From: Blastocatellia bacterium
GTDB taxonomy: Bacteria; Acidobacteriota; Blastocatellia; Pyrinomonadales; Pyrinomonadaceae
Reading direction: 5' to 3'
Assembly (NCBI GenBank): GCA_013697915.1
Contig: JACCVY010000006.1
Location: 28,292-92,291 of the forward strand
DNA: 64,000 bases
Under the pieces are notes generated by a model. It saw nothing but the letters and a program-made list of their open reading frames with translations, was not told the origin of the DNA and searched no databases. Below, piece by piece: positions 33,055 to 42,163 of this stretch. The position numbers and the translations under genes were made by a program. Numbering within the stretch: the first letter of the stretch is position 1; every line of letters begins with the position of its first letter.

Positions 33055-35814
33055 TCACTTCTGCTTCACGAAAGTTTCCAATTTTAGGTCCGTCCCATTT
33101 GTCGTGAACGTGATGGTACCGCTGTTGCCTGTTCTCAACACTTCCGCGCCCGCCTGCTCCCATCGTTTGACGACATCCGGACTGGGATGACCAAACATTG
33201 AGGTTTGCCCCACTGAGATCACTGCGTAACGGGGCTGGGCGGCAGCAATGAATCTCGGGGTTGATGAGGTCTTGCTGCCATGATGTGCGACCTTGACGAC
33301 GTCCGCGCGGATTTCCCCTAACGGCGCCAGGGCTTCTTCGGCGCGCGCCTCGATATCTCCGGTTAGTAAAAATGATCGCCGGCCACAGATTATGCGTAGA
33401 ACGATCGAGTCATTGTTTTGCGACGGCAGATCATTACTCTGCACCGGCGGAGGCCAAAGAACATTTATGCTCACGTCGCCAAAACGTAACTGGTCGCCAC
33501 CGGCGATTGTCTGGATGGGAATTCGTTGGGCCAGCGCAGTCGCTGAAAAACGTGCGAACTCTGGATCGTTTTTTGGCGTCCGTGCCACTAGCGCAGCGCG
33601 CACACGGAAATTTCGGGAGATGTCATTCAAGCCATCAATGTGATCTGCGTCGGCGTGCGTTGCCAAAATGTAATCCACATGATCGAGACCGCGTTGCCAG
33701 AGAAACTCTGAAACAACTGCTTCACCGATGCTGCGCGTGTCGCGCTCAAAACTCTCTTCGCCGTCCGAGTCTGCATCTCTCTGAAAAGGACCAGGTCGGC
33801 CGCCGCCATCAACCAGCAGGGTGGCGCCGTCCGGAAACGTGACTAGTGCTGAATCACCCTGGCCCACATCGAGAAAATCAACATGAAGATTTCCGTCAGG
33901 CCGCGGCGCACTCCATGGATGAAAGACAACTACAGCAACCGCCAACAGCTGAGCGATAAAAGCAGGAGACAAGTGCAATCGAACAGATCGCTTCTTAGAA
34001 CTTGAAAGGCGTAGGGGTTGCCAGCGCCAGAGGAGGTGAACCAAACCAACCAGTGGCAAGTAATACAAAGCGTAAATCATCGCGGCCCAGCCGCTGTATT
34101 CGGGCAAACGAATTGAGGCAATGCCGGCTCTCGCGAACGGATCGACGCTGTGAACGGTTAACCAATTCAGGCCATTTGTTAAGCTGATAAATGGACCAGC
34201 AAGGAGCGCGCTGACTTGCGCCACCAGCAAAGCAACCACGGCAGCAATTGCCATCGCCGCCATCATCAAGCTCACACCGATATTCAATATCAATGAAGCA
34301 AATGACAGGCGATGAAAATAAACAATGAGCAGCGGCAGCAAGACAATCTGCACGCTGGCCGAGACAACAATCGTCGAAAACGCGTAACGCAATGGCCGTT
34401 GCAAATGCAATCGTTCCAGAACTTTTGCTGCCGACGTTTTAAGAAGTTTATAGCTGTAGTTGTTTTGCTCCAGTTCAGCCCGCCATTGCAGTTCACTCCA
34501 AAAAACACTTTCGCACAAACTTCTCAACCACAGCGCGCATGACGGCGGATAAGGAGTCTCGCGGGTTGGTCGCCAAGCGCCAATGGCCGAGAGTTTTTGC
34601 AGAAGCGGCCACGACAACAAAACAATTGCCGCCACTGACGCGAACGTTAACTGAAAAGAGGGATCGAGCAGATCGCTCGGCCGCCAGGCGAGCAGCGCCA
34701 GCGCCGAGCCGCCTAGCGCGTTCAATGAAGATGCGTGCCGCGAAACTAACGGCGCGAGCACGATGACCGTAAACATCAACGCCGCGCGCACGACAGACGC
34801 TTCAGCGCCGACCGCTAGCGCATATGACCACAAGACAGCCGCCGACAAAGCGAACTGCACTGCGCGATTCCGGGTGAAGCGTCTCGCAATCAGGAAAACG
34901 ATCCCGCCCAAGAAAGTTATGTGCAGTCCACTGATCACGAGTACGTGGAACGTGCCGCCCTCGCGGAAGCGCGCGGAAGTTGATTGCGACAGGAAATAAC
35001 GGTTGCCCAGTATGGCCGCATCCAGCACGCCCGCGGTTTCTTTTGAAAAGTGAGAATCGATTGCGAGTTGAACTTTGCGGCGCCATTCGTACAGCCAAGC
35101 TAAAGGCAGAAACACCCGTTCATTCTCCTGGCGCTCGATCAAAAGCGGACTCTTCACCAGAGCCGTTGCGTCGTAGCCCTGTCGATCCAAATATTCGGTG
35201 AACGAGGCCACGCCGGGATTGCGAAAGGTATCGGCGCGCTCCAACCTCGTCATCAAGCGCAACGACGCTCCATAGTGCAGGTCGAGTGCGGCGAAATTCT
35301 GTTCACTGTTTTTTTGCGCCACGCGCGCCGATAACATGACCACGCCTGACGCTTGCGTCTCGGTGTTTCTCACTCGAAGTCGTCTTACTTTTAGACGAAG
35401 GAACAAACGTTCCGGCGCCAGTTCCGGCTCTTGTTCCAACACTCCCGTTAATTCAACCGGCTCGCCAACCTTGATCACTCCTTCTTCTAACAAGCGCCGA
35501 ATTTGATGAGGAGGGATGCTGCTTTGCTCAACGATTGCGAAGGCCGAACCGAGGAACGCGGTGACGAATAATACAAGCGTGGTCGCCAATCGCAGTTTGT
35601 GTTTAAGCAAAGCCGCAAGCGCACCTGAGACCAACGCGCCGCAGAAGATAAGCAACCAAACCAAATTGGTCCGGGGTAACCAAATGGAATTGGTTTGGGA
35701 TGACCAGGTTGAGTTGGTCAGGCTGGTGGCTGCGAGAATGCCGAGCGCGAAAGCACAGGCGAGCTGCGCCAAAGGAAAGGCCGCCACCGCAACCGCAGGA
35801 CTGCGAGTAGACAT
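33055..35814 (-). CDS. comEC: DNA internalization competence protein ComEC/Rec2
   Basis: Inner-membrane channel that admits single-stranded DNA during natural transformation. The 919-residue product has N-terminal membrane helices and a soluble OB-like region (about 90-230), the central Competence domain with many helices (about 260-600), and a C-terminal metallo-beta-lactamase-like domain starting VDFLDVGQGDSALVTFPDG (about 668) with the metal motif THADADHIDG. Length is typical. ATG 35814 is followed by a hydrophobic N-terminus. With the type IV pilus genes in the same window it suggests a capacity for DNA uptake, though comEA-like genes are not here. A short tandem/inverted AATTGGTTTGG word lies in the N-terminal coding region. 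Confidence 0.93.
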   Translation of the reverse strand: MSTRSPAVAVAAFPLAQLACAFALGILAATSLTNSTWSSQTNSIWLPRTNLVWLLIFCGALVSGALAALLKHKLRLATTLVLFVTAFLGSAFAIVEQSSIPPHQIRRLLEEGVIKVGEPVELTGVLEQEPELAPERLFLRLKVRRLRVRNTETQASGVVMLSARVAQKNSEQNFAALDLHYGASLRLMTRLERADTFRNPGVASFTEYLDRQGYDATALVKSPLLIERQENERVFLPLAWLYEWRRKVQLAIDSHFSKETAGVLDAAILGNRYFLSQSTSARFREGGTFHVLVISGLHITFLGGIVFLIARRFTRNRAVQFALSAAVLWSYALAVGAEASVVRAALMFTVIVLAPLVSRHASSLNALGGSALALLAWRPSDLLDPSFQLTFASVAAIVLLSWPLLQKLSAIGAWRPTRETPYPPSCALWLRSLCESVFWSELQWRAELEQNNYSYKLLKTSAAKVLERLHLQRPLRYAFSTIVVSASVQIVLLPLLIVYFHRLSFASLILNIGVSLMMAAMAIAAVVALLVAQVSALLAGPFISLTNGLNWLTVHSVDPFARAGIASIRLPEYSGWAAMIYALYYLPLVGLVHLLWRWQPLRLSSSKKRSVRLHLSPAFIAQLLAVAVVVFHPWSAPRPDGNLHVDFLDVGQGDSALVTFPDGATLLVDGGGRPGPFQRDADSDGEESFERDTRSIGEAVVSEFLWQRGLDHVDYILATHADADHIDGLNDISRNFRVRAALVARTPKNDPEFARFSATALAQRIPIQTIAGGDQLRFGDVSINVLWPPPVQSNDLPSQNNDSIVLRIICGRRSFLLTGDIEARAEEALAPLGEIRADVVKVAHHGSKTSSTPRFIAAAQPRYAVISVGQTSMFGHPSPDVVKRWEQAGAEVLRTGNSGTITFTTNGTDLKLETFVKQK

Positions 35815-35850
35815 TGTCTGATTTGATTAAAAGCGGCAGGGTGATTGCCG

Positions 35851-35882
35851 GATCTGAGATTTCAAATCTAAAATTTGAGATC
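35851..35882. repeat. Short inverted repeat between rlmD and comEC
   Basis: GATCTGAGATTT and AAATTTGAGATC pair around an 8-base centre (11 of 12 positions). The word-like ATTTCAAATCT composition resembles dispersed non-coding repeats seen in other bacteria. Only one copy is in this window. Confidence 0.5.
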
Positions 35883-35888
35883 CTCAAC

Positions 35889-37079
35889 CTAGAACTCGCT
35901 GTGCGACAAACGAGCTACTGTCTCCACGTGATGTGTCTGCGGGAACATATCAAAACCAACGATTGAGTCAAGCGAATAACCGCCTTCCAGCAGCTTGTTG
36001 AGATCGCGCGCGAGTGTGGCCGGGTCGCACGACACATAACAAATCTTTTGCGGAGCGACCTTCAAAATTCCTTCAATCACGCCGCCTTCGGCGCCGCTGC
36101 GCGGCGGATCGAGCAACAAGAACTCAGGCCGCTCAAAACCAAGCCAGTGTTTCAACCACTCGGCCACACTCATGTTGGCAATCTCGACGTTATCGAGTTC
36201 GGCCGCATCCAGGTTGCGCTGCGCGTAATCAACTGCGCGCGAGTTCGCCTCCACCGCCGTGACTTGATTAAATCGCCGCGCGAGTGGCAATGTGAACAAC
36301 CCAACGCCTGAATAAAGATCAATCGCCGTCTTCCCATGCTCTTCTCCGACCGCTTCGCCCAACAACAATTCGAGCAGCTCGTGATTGATTTGAAAGAATG
36401 CCTCAGCGCCAAAGTAATAAGTCTCGTTGCCGATGTGGCGGCTGACTTCTTTCGAGCGAAAGTGCGTGGTGGCTGAGGCGAGTGAAACGTCCTCGTCGCC
36501 GGCAACTGCTTCGATGTCGGTCAACTTTTTCGAAAGCGTTCCTTCGCGCATCTGCTCGCGCAAACGCTCCAGCGTCTGCTGCAACTCCGGCCTCAGCACT
36601 GCGCAAACCTCAACGTCGCAAACGTCATGAGAGCCCCGGGCAAAATAGCCAAGCCGTTTGGCTTTGGGATCAAATTGCCAGTTTGCACGCGAGCGATATT
36701 GCCATTGTGCGGGAGAAGGAACCATCACAATGTCCGGCAGCGTTTCAATGCGTGCAATGCGATGAAGGCAGTCCCGAATGATCTCAACTTTCGCCGCAAG
36801 CTGTGCTTCGTAGTCAAGCTGTTGAAAATCGCAGCCACCGCACAAGCCAAAATAGGGACATGGCGGCTCGACGCGGACGGTTGAAGGCTTAACAACTTCA
36901 ATGATCGATGCGAAGCCGACCGAGCCGCGCTTGCGCTCAATTTTTACGCGCAGTATGTCACCCGGCGCGGCAAGCGCCACGAACAGCGTCAAGCCCTCAG
37001 CATGCGCCAGGCCGAATCCGCCCGGCAGCAGCCGTTCAATCTCAACGAGATTTTTGTCTTGGACGTCGGTAGGGCCCAT
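35889..37079 (-). CDS. rlmD: 23S rRNA (uracil-5-)-methyltransferase, RlmD/TrmA family
   Basis: A SAM-dependent RNA m5U methyltransferase, 396 residues. It has an N-terminal TRAM domain (about 8-65), an iron-sulfur motif CPYFGLCGGC (about 74-83) with a fourth Cys further on, SAM-binding IDLYSGVGLFTLPLA (about 255), LDPPRSGAEG (about 325) and the catalytic cysteine in YVSCDPATLARDL (about 349-361). The Fe-S motif favours RlmD/RlmCD over TrmA. ATG 37079 fits. It is on the same strand as comEC, 74 bases upstream of it. Confidence 0.9.
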   Translation of the reverse strand: MGPTDVQDKNLVEIERLLPGGFGLAHAEGLTLFVALAAPGDILRVKIERKRGSVGFASIIEVVKPSTVRVEPPCPYFGLCGGCDFQQLDYEAQLAAKVEIIRDCLHRIARIETLPDIVMVPSPAQWQYRSRANWQFDPKAKRLGYFARGSHDVCDVEVCAVLRPELQQTLERLREQMREGTLSKKLTDIEAVAGDEDVSLASATTHFRSKEVSRHIGNETYYFGAEAFFQINHELLELLLGEAVGEEHGKTAIDLYSGVGLFTLPLARRFNQVTAVEANSRAVDYAQRNLDAAELDNVEIANMSVAEWLKHWLGFERPEFLLLDPPRSGAEGGVIEGILKVAPQKICYVSCDPATLARDLNKLLEGGYSLDSIVGFDMFPQTHHVETVARLSHSEF

Positions 37080-37118
37080 CAGTGTTGCGACGCTGTCCTG
37101 ATTTCAGAACTTCATGAA

Positions 37119-37850
37119 CTAGATATAAAACAAACTCAGCCGCGGAACGCCAAAAGTTTCTCGCAGACGTTTCAGCAGCAGATTGTCTCTTGTCTGTAAG
37201 TAAACTGCCGGCTCCATTTGTTTACGGTAAGGCTTCAACTGTTTTTCCACTTCTTTCGTCAGCGCGTCAAGTTCCTCAGAACCAGCGACGGAAAGAATTG
37301 CGTCGCTCAGCATGCGTTCTACGCCGGTCAGCGATTGTTCCAGCTTCTGCGCGTTAGGCAAAGTCGCGGCCGCGAAATCAGTTTGCAGATCCGCCAGTTG
37401 TGCCGCCGCTCGTTGCAAAGCATCAACCAGATCATCGGCAGTAGTTTGGCTTCGCTTCACTGCGGTCGCAGACAAACCAGATCGACAGCGCTCGAGATGT
37501 TCAAGAATATCTGCGCGCGGAAATGGTAAGCCCGCCGTATCTCGTTCGCCCGCAACGCCGCCGTCGCTTTCGCTTTCGGCAGCGGTCCCAACGTGCGCAT
37601 CCAGCCATTCGGCGTATTGAGCTTCAACCTCTTCCTGACAATAAAGCAAGCTCTTTATCGTGCGCTGGCGCGGCCTTGATTCCCACGAGTCGAAAGACTT
37701 TTCAATGCCGCGCAACGCAACGTGGAGCGGCACCTTCATCTCTTTCCAGCTTTCGATCAGGGCCCAGTCCATTGGGCTGAGAAGCAGATGCTTACCCCGG
37801 CGACGGACAAACGCATCTTCAATTTCTGTGAAGTAATTAAAATAATTCAA
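37119..37850 (-). CDS. Conserved hypothetical protein downstream of coaX
   Basis: A 243-residue soluble protein. The N-terminal half (about 1-85) has aromatic and charged motifs such as RRRGKHLLLSPMDWALIESW and VALRGIEKSFDSW. The second half is helical and Ala/Leu/Glu-rich with coiled-coil character (about 110-200). I do not recognise the family. Its TTG start overlaps the coaX stop (TTGA), so expression is probably coupled to pantothenate kinase. A role in coenzyme A metabolism is possible only by position. Confidence 0.6.
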   Translation of the reverse strand: MNYFNYFTEIEDAFVRRRGKHLLLSPMDWALIESWKEMKVPLHVALRGIEKSFDSWESRPRQRTIKSLLYCQEEVEAQYAEWLDAHVGTAAESESDGGVAGERDTAGLPFPRADILEHLERCRSGLSATAVKRSQTTADDLVDALQRAAAQLADLQTDFAAATLPNAQKLEQSLTGVERMLSDAILSVAGSEELDALTKEVEKQLKPYRKQMEPAVYLQTRDNLLLKRLRETFGVPRLSLFYI

Positions 37851-38635
37851 TTAGTGATAGCCGGATGGGTTCGTTCGTAGATCAAGCGCAAACCTTCCAA
37901 GGTCAAGGTCTCGTCAACCAATTCAATAAACTCGGACCCGGTGGCGATCAGGGATGCCAGACCGCCGGTTGCAATTACTCGGGGGGCTCGCGGCGTGTTA
38001 CCAATCTCTTCAATCATTTTTTTGAGCACGCCATCTACCAGACCAACGAAGCCGTGATACAGACCAGACTGCATCGCCGCGATTGTTGACGAACCAATGA
38101 CGGTGCCCGGCCGTCTGATGTCCACTCGCGGCAGTTTTGCAGTGCGTTCAAACAGCGCATCAGAAGAAATCATGATGCCGGGCGTGATGACACCGCCCAT
38201 GTACTCGCCCCGTTCATTGATTGCATTGAACGTCGTCGCGGTTCCGAAATCAACAACGATGCATGGTGCGCCATATTTCGTAACCGCTGCTACCGCATCG
38301 ACAATTCGATCGGCGCCGACATCGGCGGCTGGTTCATAAAGAATGCGCAGGCCCGTGTCTACGGAGTGATCTATAAAAAACGGAGTCAGGTGAAAATAAG
38401 TCTCCGCCATTGTCTTCAGGGTGTAGTTCAGGGGCGGGACAACTGAAGCAATAGCAATCGCATTGATCGCCTTGACGTCCAGGCCCGCAAGCTCAAACAA
38501 ATTCCGAGCGTGCACGCCATACTCGTCCACCGTCCGCGAACGCGCCGTGGTCAAGCGCCAGTGGGCCACGAGTTCTGTTTGATTGAACACTCCCAGCGAA
38601 GTGTTCGTGTTTCCGGCGTCAATCACCAGAAGCAT
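37847..38635 (-). CDS. coaX: Type III pantothenate kinase
   Basis: First step of coenzyme A synthesis, phosphorylating pantothenate. The 262-residue product has the ASKHA phosphate motifs: VIDAGNTNTSLGVF at the N-terminus, the GADRIVDAVAA motif (about 100), VVDFGTATTFN (about 123-133) and GGVITPGIMIS (about 143). I use ATG 38635 (MLLVIDAGNTN); the longer track start at 38695 adds residues not found in the family. The gene overlaps the upstream glycosyltransferase by 17 bases and the downstream hypothetical gene by 4, so three genes are tightly packed. Confidence 0.93.
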   Translation of the reverse strand: MLLVIDAGNTNTSLGVFNQTELVAHWRLTTARSRTVDEYGVHARNLFELAGLDVKAINAIAIASVVPPLNYTLKTMAETYFHLTPFFIDHSVDTGLRILYEPAADVGADRIVDAVAAVTKYGAPCIVVDFGTATTFNAINERGEYMGGVITPGIMISSDALFERTAKLPRVDIRRPGTVIGSSTIAAMQSGLYHGFVGLVDGVLKKMIEEIGNTPRAPRVIATGGLASLIATGSEFIELVDETLTLEGLRLIYERTHPAITN

Positions 38636-39941
38636 AAGCGGGTTCCTCAAGCTGCGGGACCAAGACGTCCTGTTCTTCGCATAAGAACTCTTCAATGAGA
38701 TCGCAAGCGGCGGCGGCGCCGTTTTCCTGTCGCAGCAATCGACCGATCTCGTGCGCCCTGTTTTTATAGTCAGCTTTGGTTAAAAGAATGTCGAGTTCCC
38801 TGGCAACGCGCGCGGCCCGATATTTTGTGCGCGGCAAGGTGCGGCTGACACCAAGCCGCGCGGCATGAGCCGCATTATCGGGTTGATCAAACGCGAATGG
38901 CACGATCAGCGTGGGAATGCCGGCACGCAAGCCTTCCGAAGTCGTACCCACGCCACCGTGATGCACCATCGCGCAGGCGCGTGGAAGCAACTCTTCGAAA
39001 GGCGCGTAATTGACCGCGATCATTCCTGGCGGCAAGGTCTCTACTCGGTTGCGCTCGTCGCCGGTCAGTAACACGGCGCGACGGCCAAGCAGTTTTGCAG
39101 CTGCGATGCTTTCACGATAAAAGTCCTGCGCAACCCAGACTGCCGAGGTGCCAAGCGTGAAAACAATCGGAGCCGCACCGTCGTCGAGAAAACTCGTCAA
39201 CTCCGCGGGCATCTCGCGTTCGTGGTCGCCGCCGTAGAATGCGAATCCAGTAACGCGGGCCTGCGGTGGCCAATCCGGTTGCGGCTGCGCGAACAGCCGC
39301 GAAAAGAGCGCAAGCACCAGCGAAGGCGAATGTGCTCCTTCAAATATCGGACTGCCGCGATCAGGTAAACCAAGCTCCTTGCGAAACTGCTCGTACTCTT
39401 CGTTCTTGTAGAAGTTTTTAAACTGATTGAGGAACGCAGCCATAAAGCGCGGGCCGAGAATGTTCATATGCCGCATCCATTGCCAGAACGGAGGCCTTGG
39501 CGGATCGTAAGCGGAGAAAAAGGATACCGGTGCCAACACACTCGAAACCCAGGGAATGCCAGTCGTCTGAGCAATGAGGGGGCCGGCAAACGAAATCGGG
39601 TGCGTTAACAAAAGATCGGCGCCGTCAACCGCTGCTAACAAATCTTCATAGCCTTCCCGCACAAAGGGGAAAAGCATTTCGTTTAAGAGGAAGCCACTTC
39701 CCGATCGCGGATTCATGACCTTGGCCATCATCTCCGCGTCCTGTGCCTGCGGCGGTGCGATATGGGGCCGCACAGGGACGAATTCAAAACCTGCTGTCCG
39801 TATTTTCTCGCGGTACAGTTCGCTGCTGGCGATAACCGGCTGGTGACCGCGCGCGCGTAACTCGGCGGCGATCGCCATGTAAGGATGCATGTCGCCATAG
39901 GAGCCAAACGTAGTTATTAAAATGCGTTTGCGCTTGATCAT
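38619..39941 (-). CDS. Glycosyltransferase, UGT/GT1-type (GT-B fold)
   Basis: A 440-residue nucleotide-sugar-dependent transferase. The N-terminal acceptor domain begins ILITTFGSYGDMHPYMAIAAEL. The C-terminal donor-binding domain has FTLGTSAVW (about 262) and the signature AMVHHGGVGTTSEGLRAGIPTL (two adjacent motifs, about 332-353), as in sterol/flavonoid/macrolide glycosyltransferases. Acceptor and sugar are unknown. It lies between birA (6 bases upstream) and coaX (overlapping), probably in one transcript. Confidence 0.88.
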   Translation of the reverse strand: MIKRKRILITTFGSYGDMHPYMAIAAELRARGHQPVIASSELYREKIRTAGFEFVPVRPHIAPPQAQDAEMMAKVMNPRSGSGFLLNEMLFPFVREGYEDLLAAVDGADLLLTHPISFAGPLIAQTTGIPWVSSVLAPVSFFSAYDPPRPPFWQWMRHMNILGPRFMAAFLNQFKNFYKNEEYEQFRKELGLPDRGSPIFEGAHSPSLVLALFSRLFAQPQPDWPPQARVTGFAFYGGDHEREMPAELTSFLDDGAAPIVFTLGTSAVWVAQDFYRESIAAAKLLGRRAVLLTGDERNRVETLPPGMIAVNYAPFEELLPRACAMVHHGGVGTTSEGLRAGIPTLIVPFAFDQPDNAAHAARLGVSRTLPRTKYRAARVARELDILLTKADYKNRAHEIGRLLRQENGAAAACDLIEEFLCEEQDVLVPQLEEPAYASGD

Positions 39942-39947
39942 CGAGTG

Positions 39948-40694
39948 TTACCGCGGCCGTACGCTGGATACATCACCTGCCCGCAAGACTTTAATTTCCG
40001 CGTCATCAGTTTCTACACGTAATGCGCCATCGCGTTCAAGTCCACGAGTTGTGCCAACCAAAGTTTCACTTCCATCAGTGACGCGGATCAGTTTGCCCTC
40101 GCAATAAGATGAGTGCATACACCACCTGCGAATAATCTCCGCGTTTCCACCCGGTCCATTCAGGACATCGTAATGTGTTGCCAGCTCGCGAACCAATGCT
40201 TCCAGAAGATTTGCCAACTCCGGCCTTGCGCTGGTCGCAGCCTCAACGGACGTGGCCATCGTTTCGAGTTCGGGTGGAAAGGCATTCTGCGTCAGGTTGA
40301 TCCCAATGCCAACGATAACCGCTCGGCCGGATGGTGTGTCTACCGTTTCCGCCAAAATGCCGCAGAGTTTTTTCTCGTCAACCAAAATGTCATTGGGCCA
40401 CTTGATGTCCGTCTCCAGAGAACACGCTGCCAGCAAAGCATCATGCGCAGCAAGCGCCGCCATCAGAGTCAGCAGCGGCCACAAGCTCTGATCAAGTTGT
40501 GGACGCAGAATGATACTGAAATACAAACCGGCTCCGAGTGGCGAGACCCACTGGCGCTGCCTGCGTCCCCGCCCGGCGGTCTGTTCGCCGGCCACCACAC
40601 ATAACCCTTCAGCCGCACCGTCAGCGGCGCGTTTTGCGGCCTCGAGATTTGTCGACGGCAGCGAATCGAAGTGCAAGATCTGGGGTCTAAGCAT
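39948..40694 (-). CDS. birA: Biotin-[acetyl-CoA-carboxylase] ligase, monofunctional
   Basis: Activates biotin to biotinyl-AMP and attaches it to the carboxylase carrier protein. In 248 residues the catalytic domain is complete: FDSLPSTNLEAAKRA, AGEQTAGRGRRQRQWVSP (biotinyl-AMP loop, about 36-53), GAGLYFSIILRP, and DIKWPNDILVDEKKLCGIL (about 97-115). There is no N-terminal winged-helix repressor domain, so it is not expected to regulate transcription. ATG 40694 fits. It leads the birA-glycosyltransferase-coaX run. Confidence 0.93.
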   Translation of the reverse strand: MLRPQILHFDSLPSTNLEAAKRAADGAAEGLCVVAGEQTAGRGRRQRQWVSPLGAGLYFSIILRPQLDQSLWPLLTLMAALAAHDALLAACSLETDIKWPNDILVDEKKLCGILAETVDTPSGRAVIVGIGINLTQNAFPPELETMATSVEAATSARPELANLLEALVRELATHYDVLNGPGGNAEIIRRWCMHSSYCEGKLIRVTDGSETLVGTTRGLERDGALRVETDDAEIKVLRAGDVSSVRPR

Positions 40695-40723
40695 ACTGAT
40701 TTTTTTTGGCAGCCTAATTCAAA

Positions 40724-40880
40724 GTAACAAAGAGCGGGGGTAAACCCACCTTCCCAACCAAGAGCTGATTGAACGTCAACTCTGATTCATTATGTGGAAA
40801 GACTTTCAATCAGAGATCTGTGTAGTTAGTTATACCGTCTCTCAGGTTGGGAAGGTGGGCTTGCCCCCGCTCTTCGTTAC
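40724..40880. repeat. Inverted repeat, family A copy 3, opposite arm order
   Basis: Left arm GTAACAAAGAGCGGGGGTAAACCCACCTTCCCAAC pairs with the right arm ending CCCCCGCTCTTCGTTAC at 40880 (3 mismatches in 35). An inner stem CTGATTGAA / TTCAATCAG also forms. The CCCCCGC block is outermost here but innermost in copy 1, so the unit occurs in both relative orientations. The right arm runs into the 3' end of the neighbouring kinase gene. Confidence 0.8.
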
Positions 40881-41987
40881 GCCGCCACTATGTTCATTCA
40901 AATTTTCTGAGCGTTCTGCCAACTCTAGCGCCTCGTGGGCCAACTCGCGCACCAAGCCGTCGAAATTACGAAAGCGTTCGTCGCGCGTCTGCCCTTGCAC
41001 GTAGCGAAAATAGATTTGCTGGATGATAACCGCAACCTTGAACCGGGCAAACGTTTCGTAAAACATGATGCGCGTAAGATCGCGCCCGGTCCTGGCCGCA
41101 TATCGTTCGATTATTTCCTCTCGCGTCAGCCAGCCCGGTCCATTGGTTACCGCCCACAAAGAACTGTTTCGAGCCGCAGGCCCGCTTTCGCCATTTCTTC
41201 CGCGCATTGTCCAATAAGTAAGAAGCAATCCCACATCAATTAGTGGGTCGCCGACCGTACACATCTCCCAATCAAGCAGCGCAACTACCCGCGCCGGATC
41301 GTCGGCGTCAAGCATCAGATTGTCGAGTTTGAAATCGTTGTGAACTATCGTCGCGCCCACAGACTCGGGCGGAATTCTATCTACCAGCCATTGAATCACC
41401 TGGTCCATCTCAGCGAGTTCGCCGGTCCGGGAACCGTGCCATCGTTTTGCCCAACCGTGGACCTGGCGGGCCACCAGCCCTTCCGGCTTGCCGATGTTCA
41501 CTATGCCCGTCGCGTGGATATCAACGGCGTGAAGCGCAACCAGAGTGTCAACCACGGCCTCGCTGAGATGCTTGCGCAATTCCAGGTTATCGCCAATTTG
41601 TTCTGGCACTTTGAAACGCACAATGAAACCGCGGCGACGTTCCATTAAGTAGAAAGGTACGCCAATGACCGACGCCTCTTCGCAAAGCAAAACCGGTTTC
41701 GGAGCGAGCGGAAAATGGGGATTGATGACTGACAGTAGCTTGTATTCGCGCGGCATGTCATGGGCCGTCGGAGCAACTGGGCCAACTGGCGGACGACGCA
41801 GCACGAATTCCTGCTCGCCATAACGAATTAGATAAGTGAGATTTGAGTGTCCGCCCGGGAATTGTTCGATCTTTATCGGCCCGGCCGGATCGATCCCAAT
41901 CAAATGCTCACGCAAATAGGCGCCAAGCGCCGCCAGGTCCAACTCCTCCCCGGCTCTTACCGCAGTGCTGTCTTTGCTCGCTGCCAT
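40842..41987 (-). CDS. APH-like phosphotransferase (ACAD10/11 kinase-domain type)
   Basis: A 381-residue protein kinase-fold small-molecule kinase. Motifs: [15 protein letters not shown] (glycine-rich loop, about 44-58), EFVLRRPP, the catalytic [11 protein letters not shown] (about 215-225) and the metal-binding [17 protein letters not shown] (about 238-254). Bacterial homologues are usually encoded beside acyl-CoA dehydrogenases, as here (ACAD lies upstream on the same strand). In animals the two are fused as ACAD10/ACAD11, where the kinase phosphorylates 4-hydroxyacyl-CoA; a similar role is inferred. The last 15 or so residues ([14 protein letters not shown]) are encoded by the family A repeat, so the C-terminus was probably altered by the repeat. 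Confidence 0.85.
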   Translation of the reverse strand: MAASKDSTAVRAGEELDLAALGAYLREHLIGIDPAGPIKIEQFPGGHSNLTYLIRYGEQEFVLRRPPVGPVAPTAHDMPREYKLLSVINPHFPLAPKPVLLCEEASVIGVPFYLMERRRGFIVRFKVPEQIGDNLELRKHLSEAVVDTLVALHAVDIHATGIVNIGKPEGLVARQVHGWAKRWHGSRTGELAEMDQVIQWLVDRIPPESVGATIVHNDFKLDNLMLDADDPARVVALLDWEMCTVGDPLIDVGLLLTYWTMRGRNGESGPAARNSSLWAVTNGPGWLTREEIIERYAARTGRDLTRIMFYETFARFKVAVIIQQIYFRYVQGQTRDERFRNFDGLVRELAHEALELAERSENLNEHSGGVTKSGGKPTFPT

Positions 41988-42016
41988 AACGTCTAGTTGA
42001 ATGAATCAATCTCTTA

Positions 42017-42136
42017 ACTGGGACCGCGGGCGTCTCGCCCGCCTCAAGCAACCCGTTCACTCAAGTCAAGGTTGAGTTTGTCAACCTGGAGTTAGTGGTA
42101 TTCGACGGAAGCGGGCGAGACGCCTGCGGTCCCAGT
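42017..42136. repeat. Inverted repeat, family B, between ACAD and the kinase
   Basis: 26-base arms ACTGGGACCGCGGGCGTCTC...(to 42042) and its complement at 42111-42136 differ at one position. The inner 68 bases are unrelated. The GGCGTCTCGCCCGC word makes a GC-rich snap-back in the gap of an apparent two-gene operon. Confidence 0.82.
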
Positions 42137-42163
42137 GAAAACGTTGAACAACTCGCGATGCGT

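Noticed and set aside
35656-35700. Imperfect palindrome CCAAACCAAATT / AATTGGTTTGG near the start of comEC
   Set aside because: Lies within coding sequence for a membrane helix region and is imperfect; probably coding repetition (TNSxWLxxTN).
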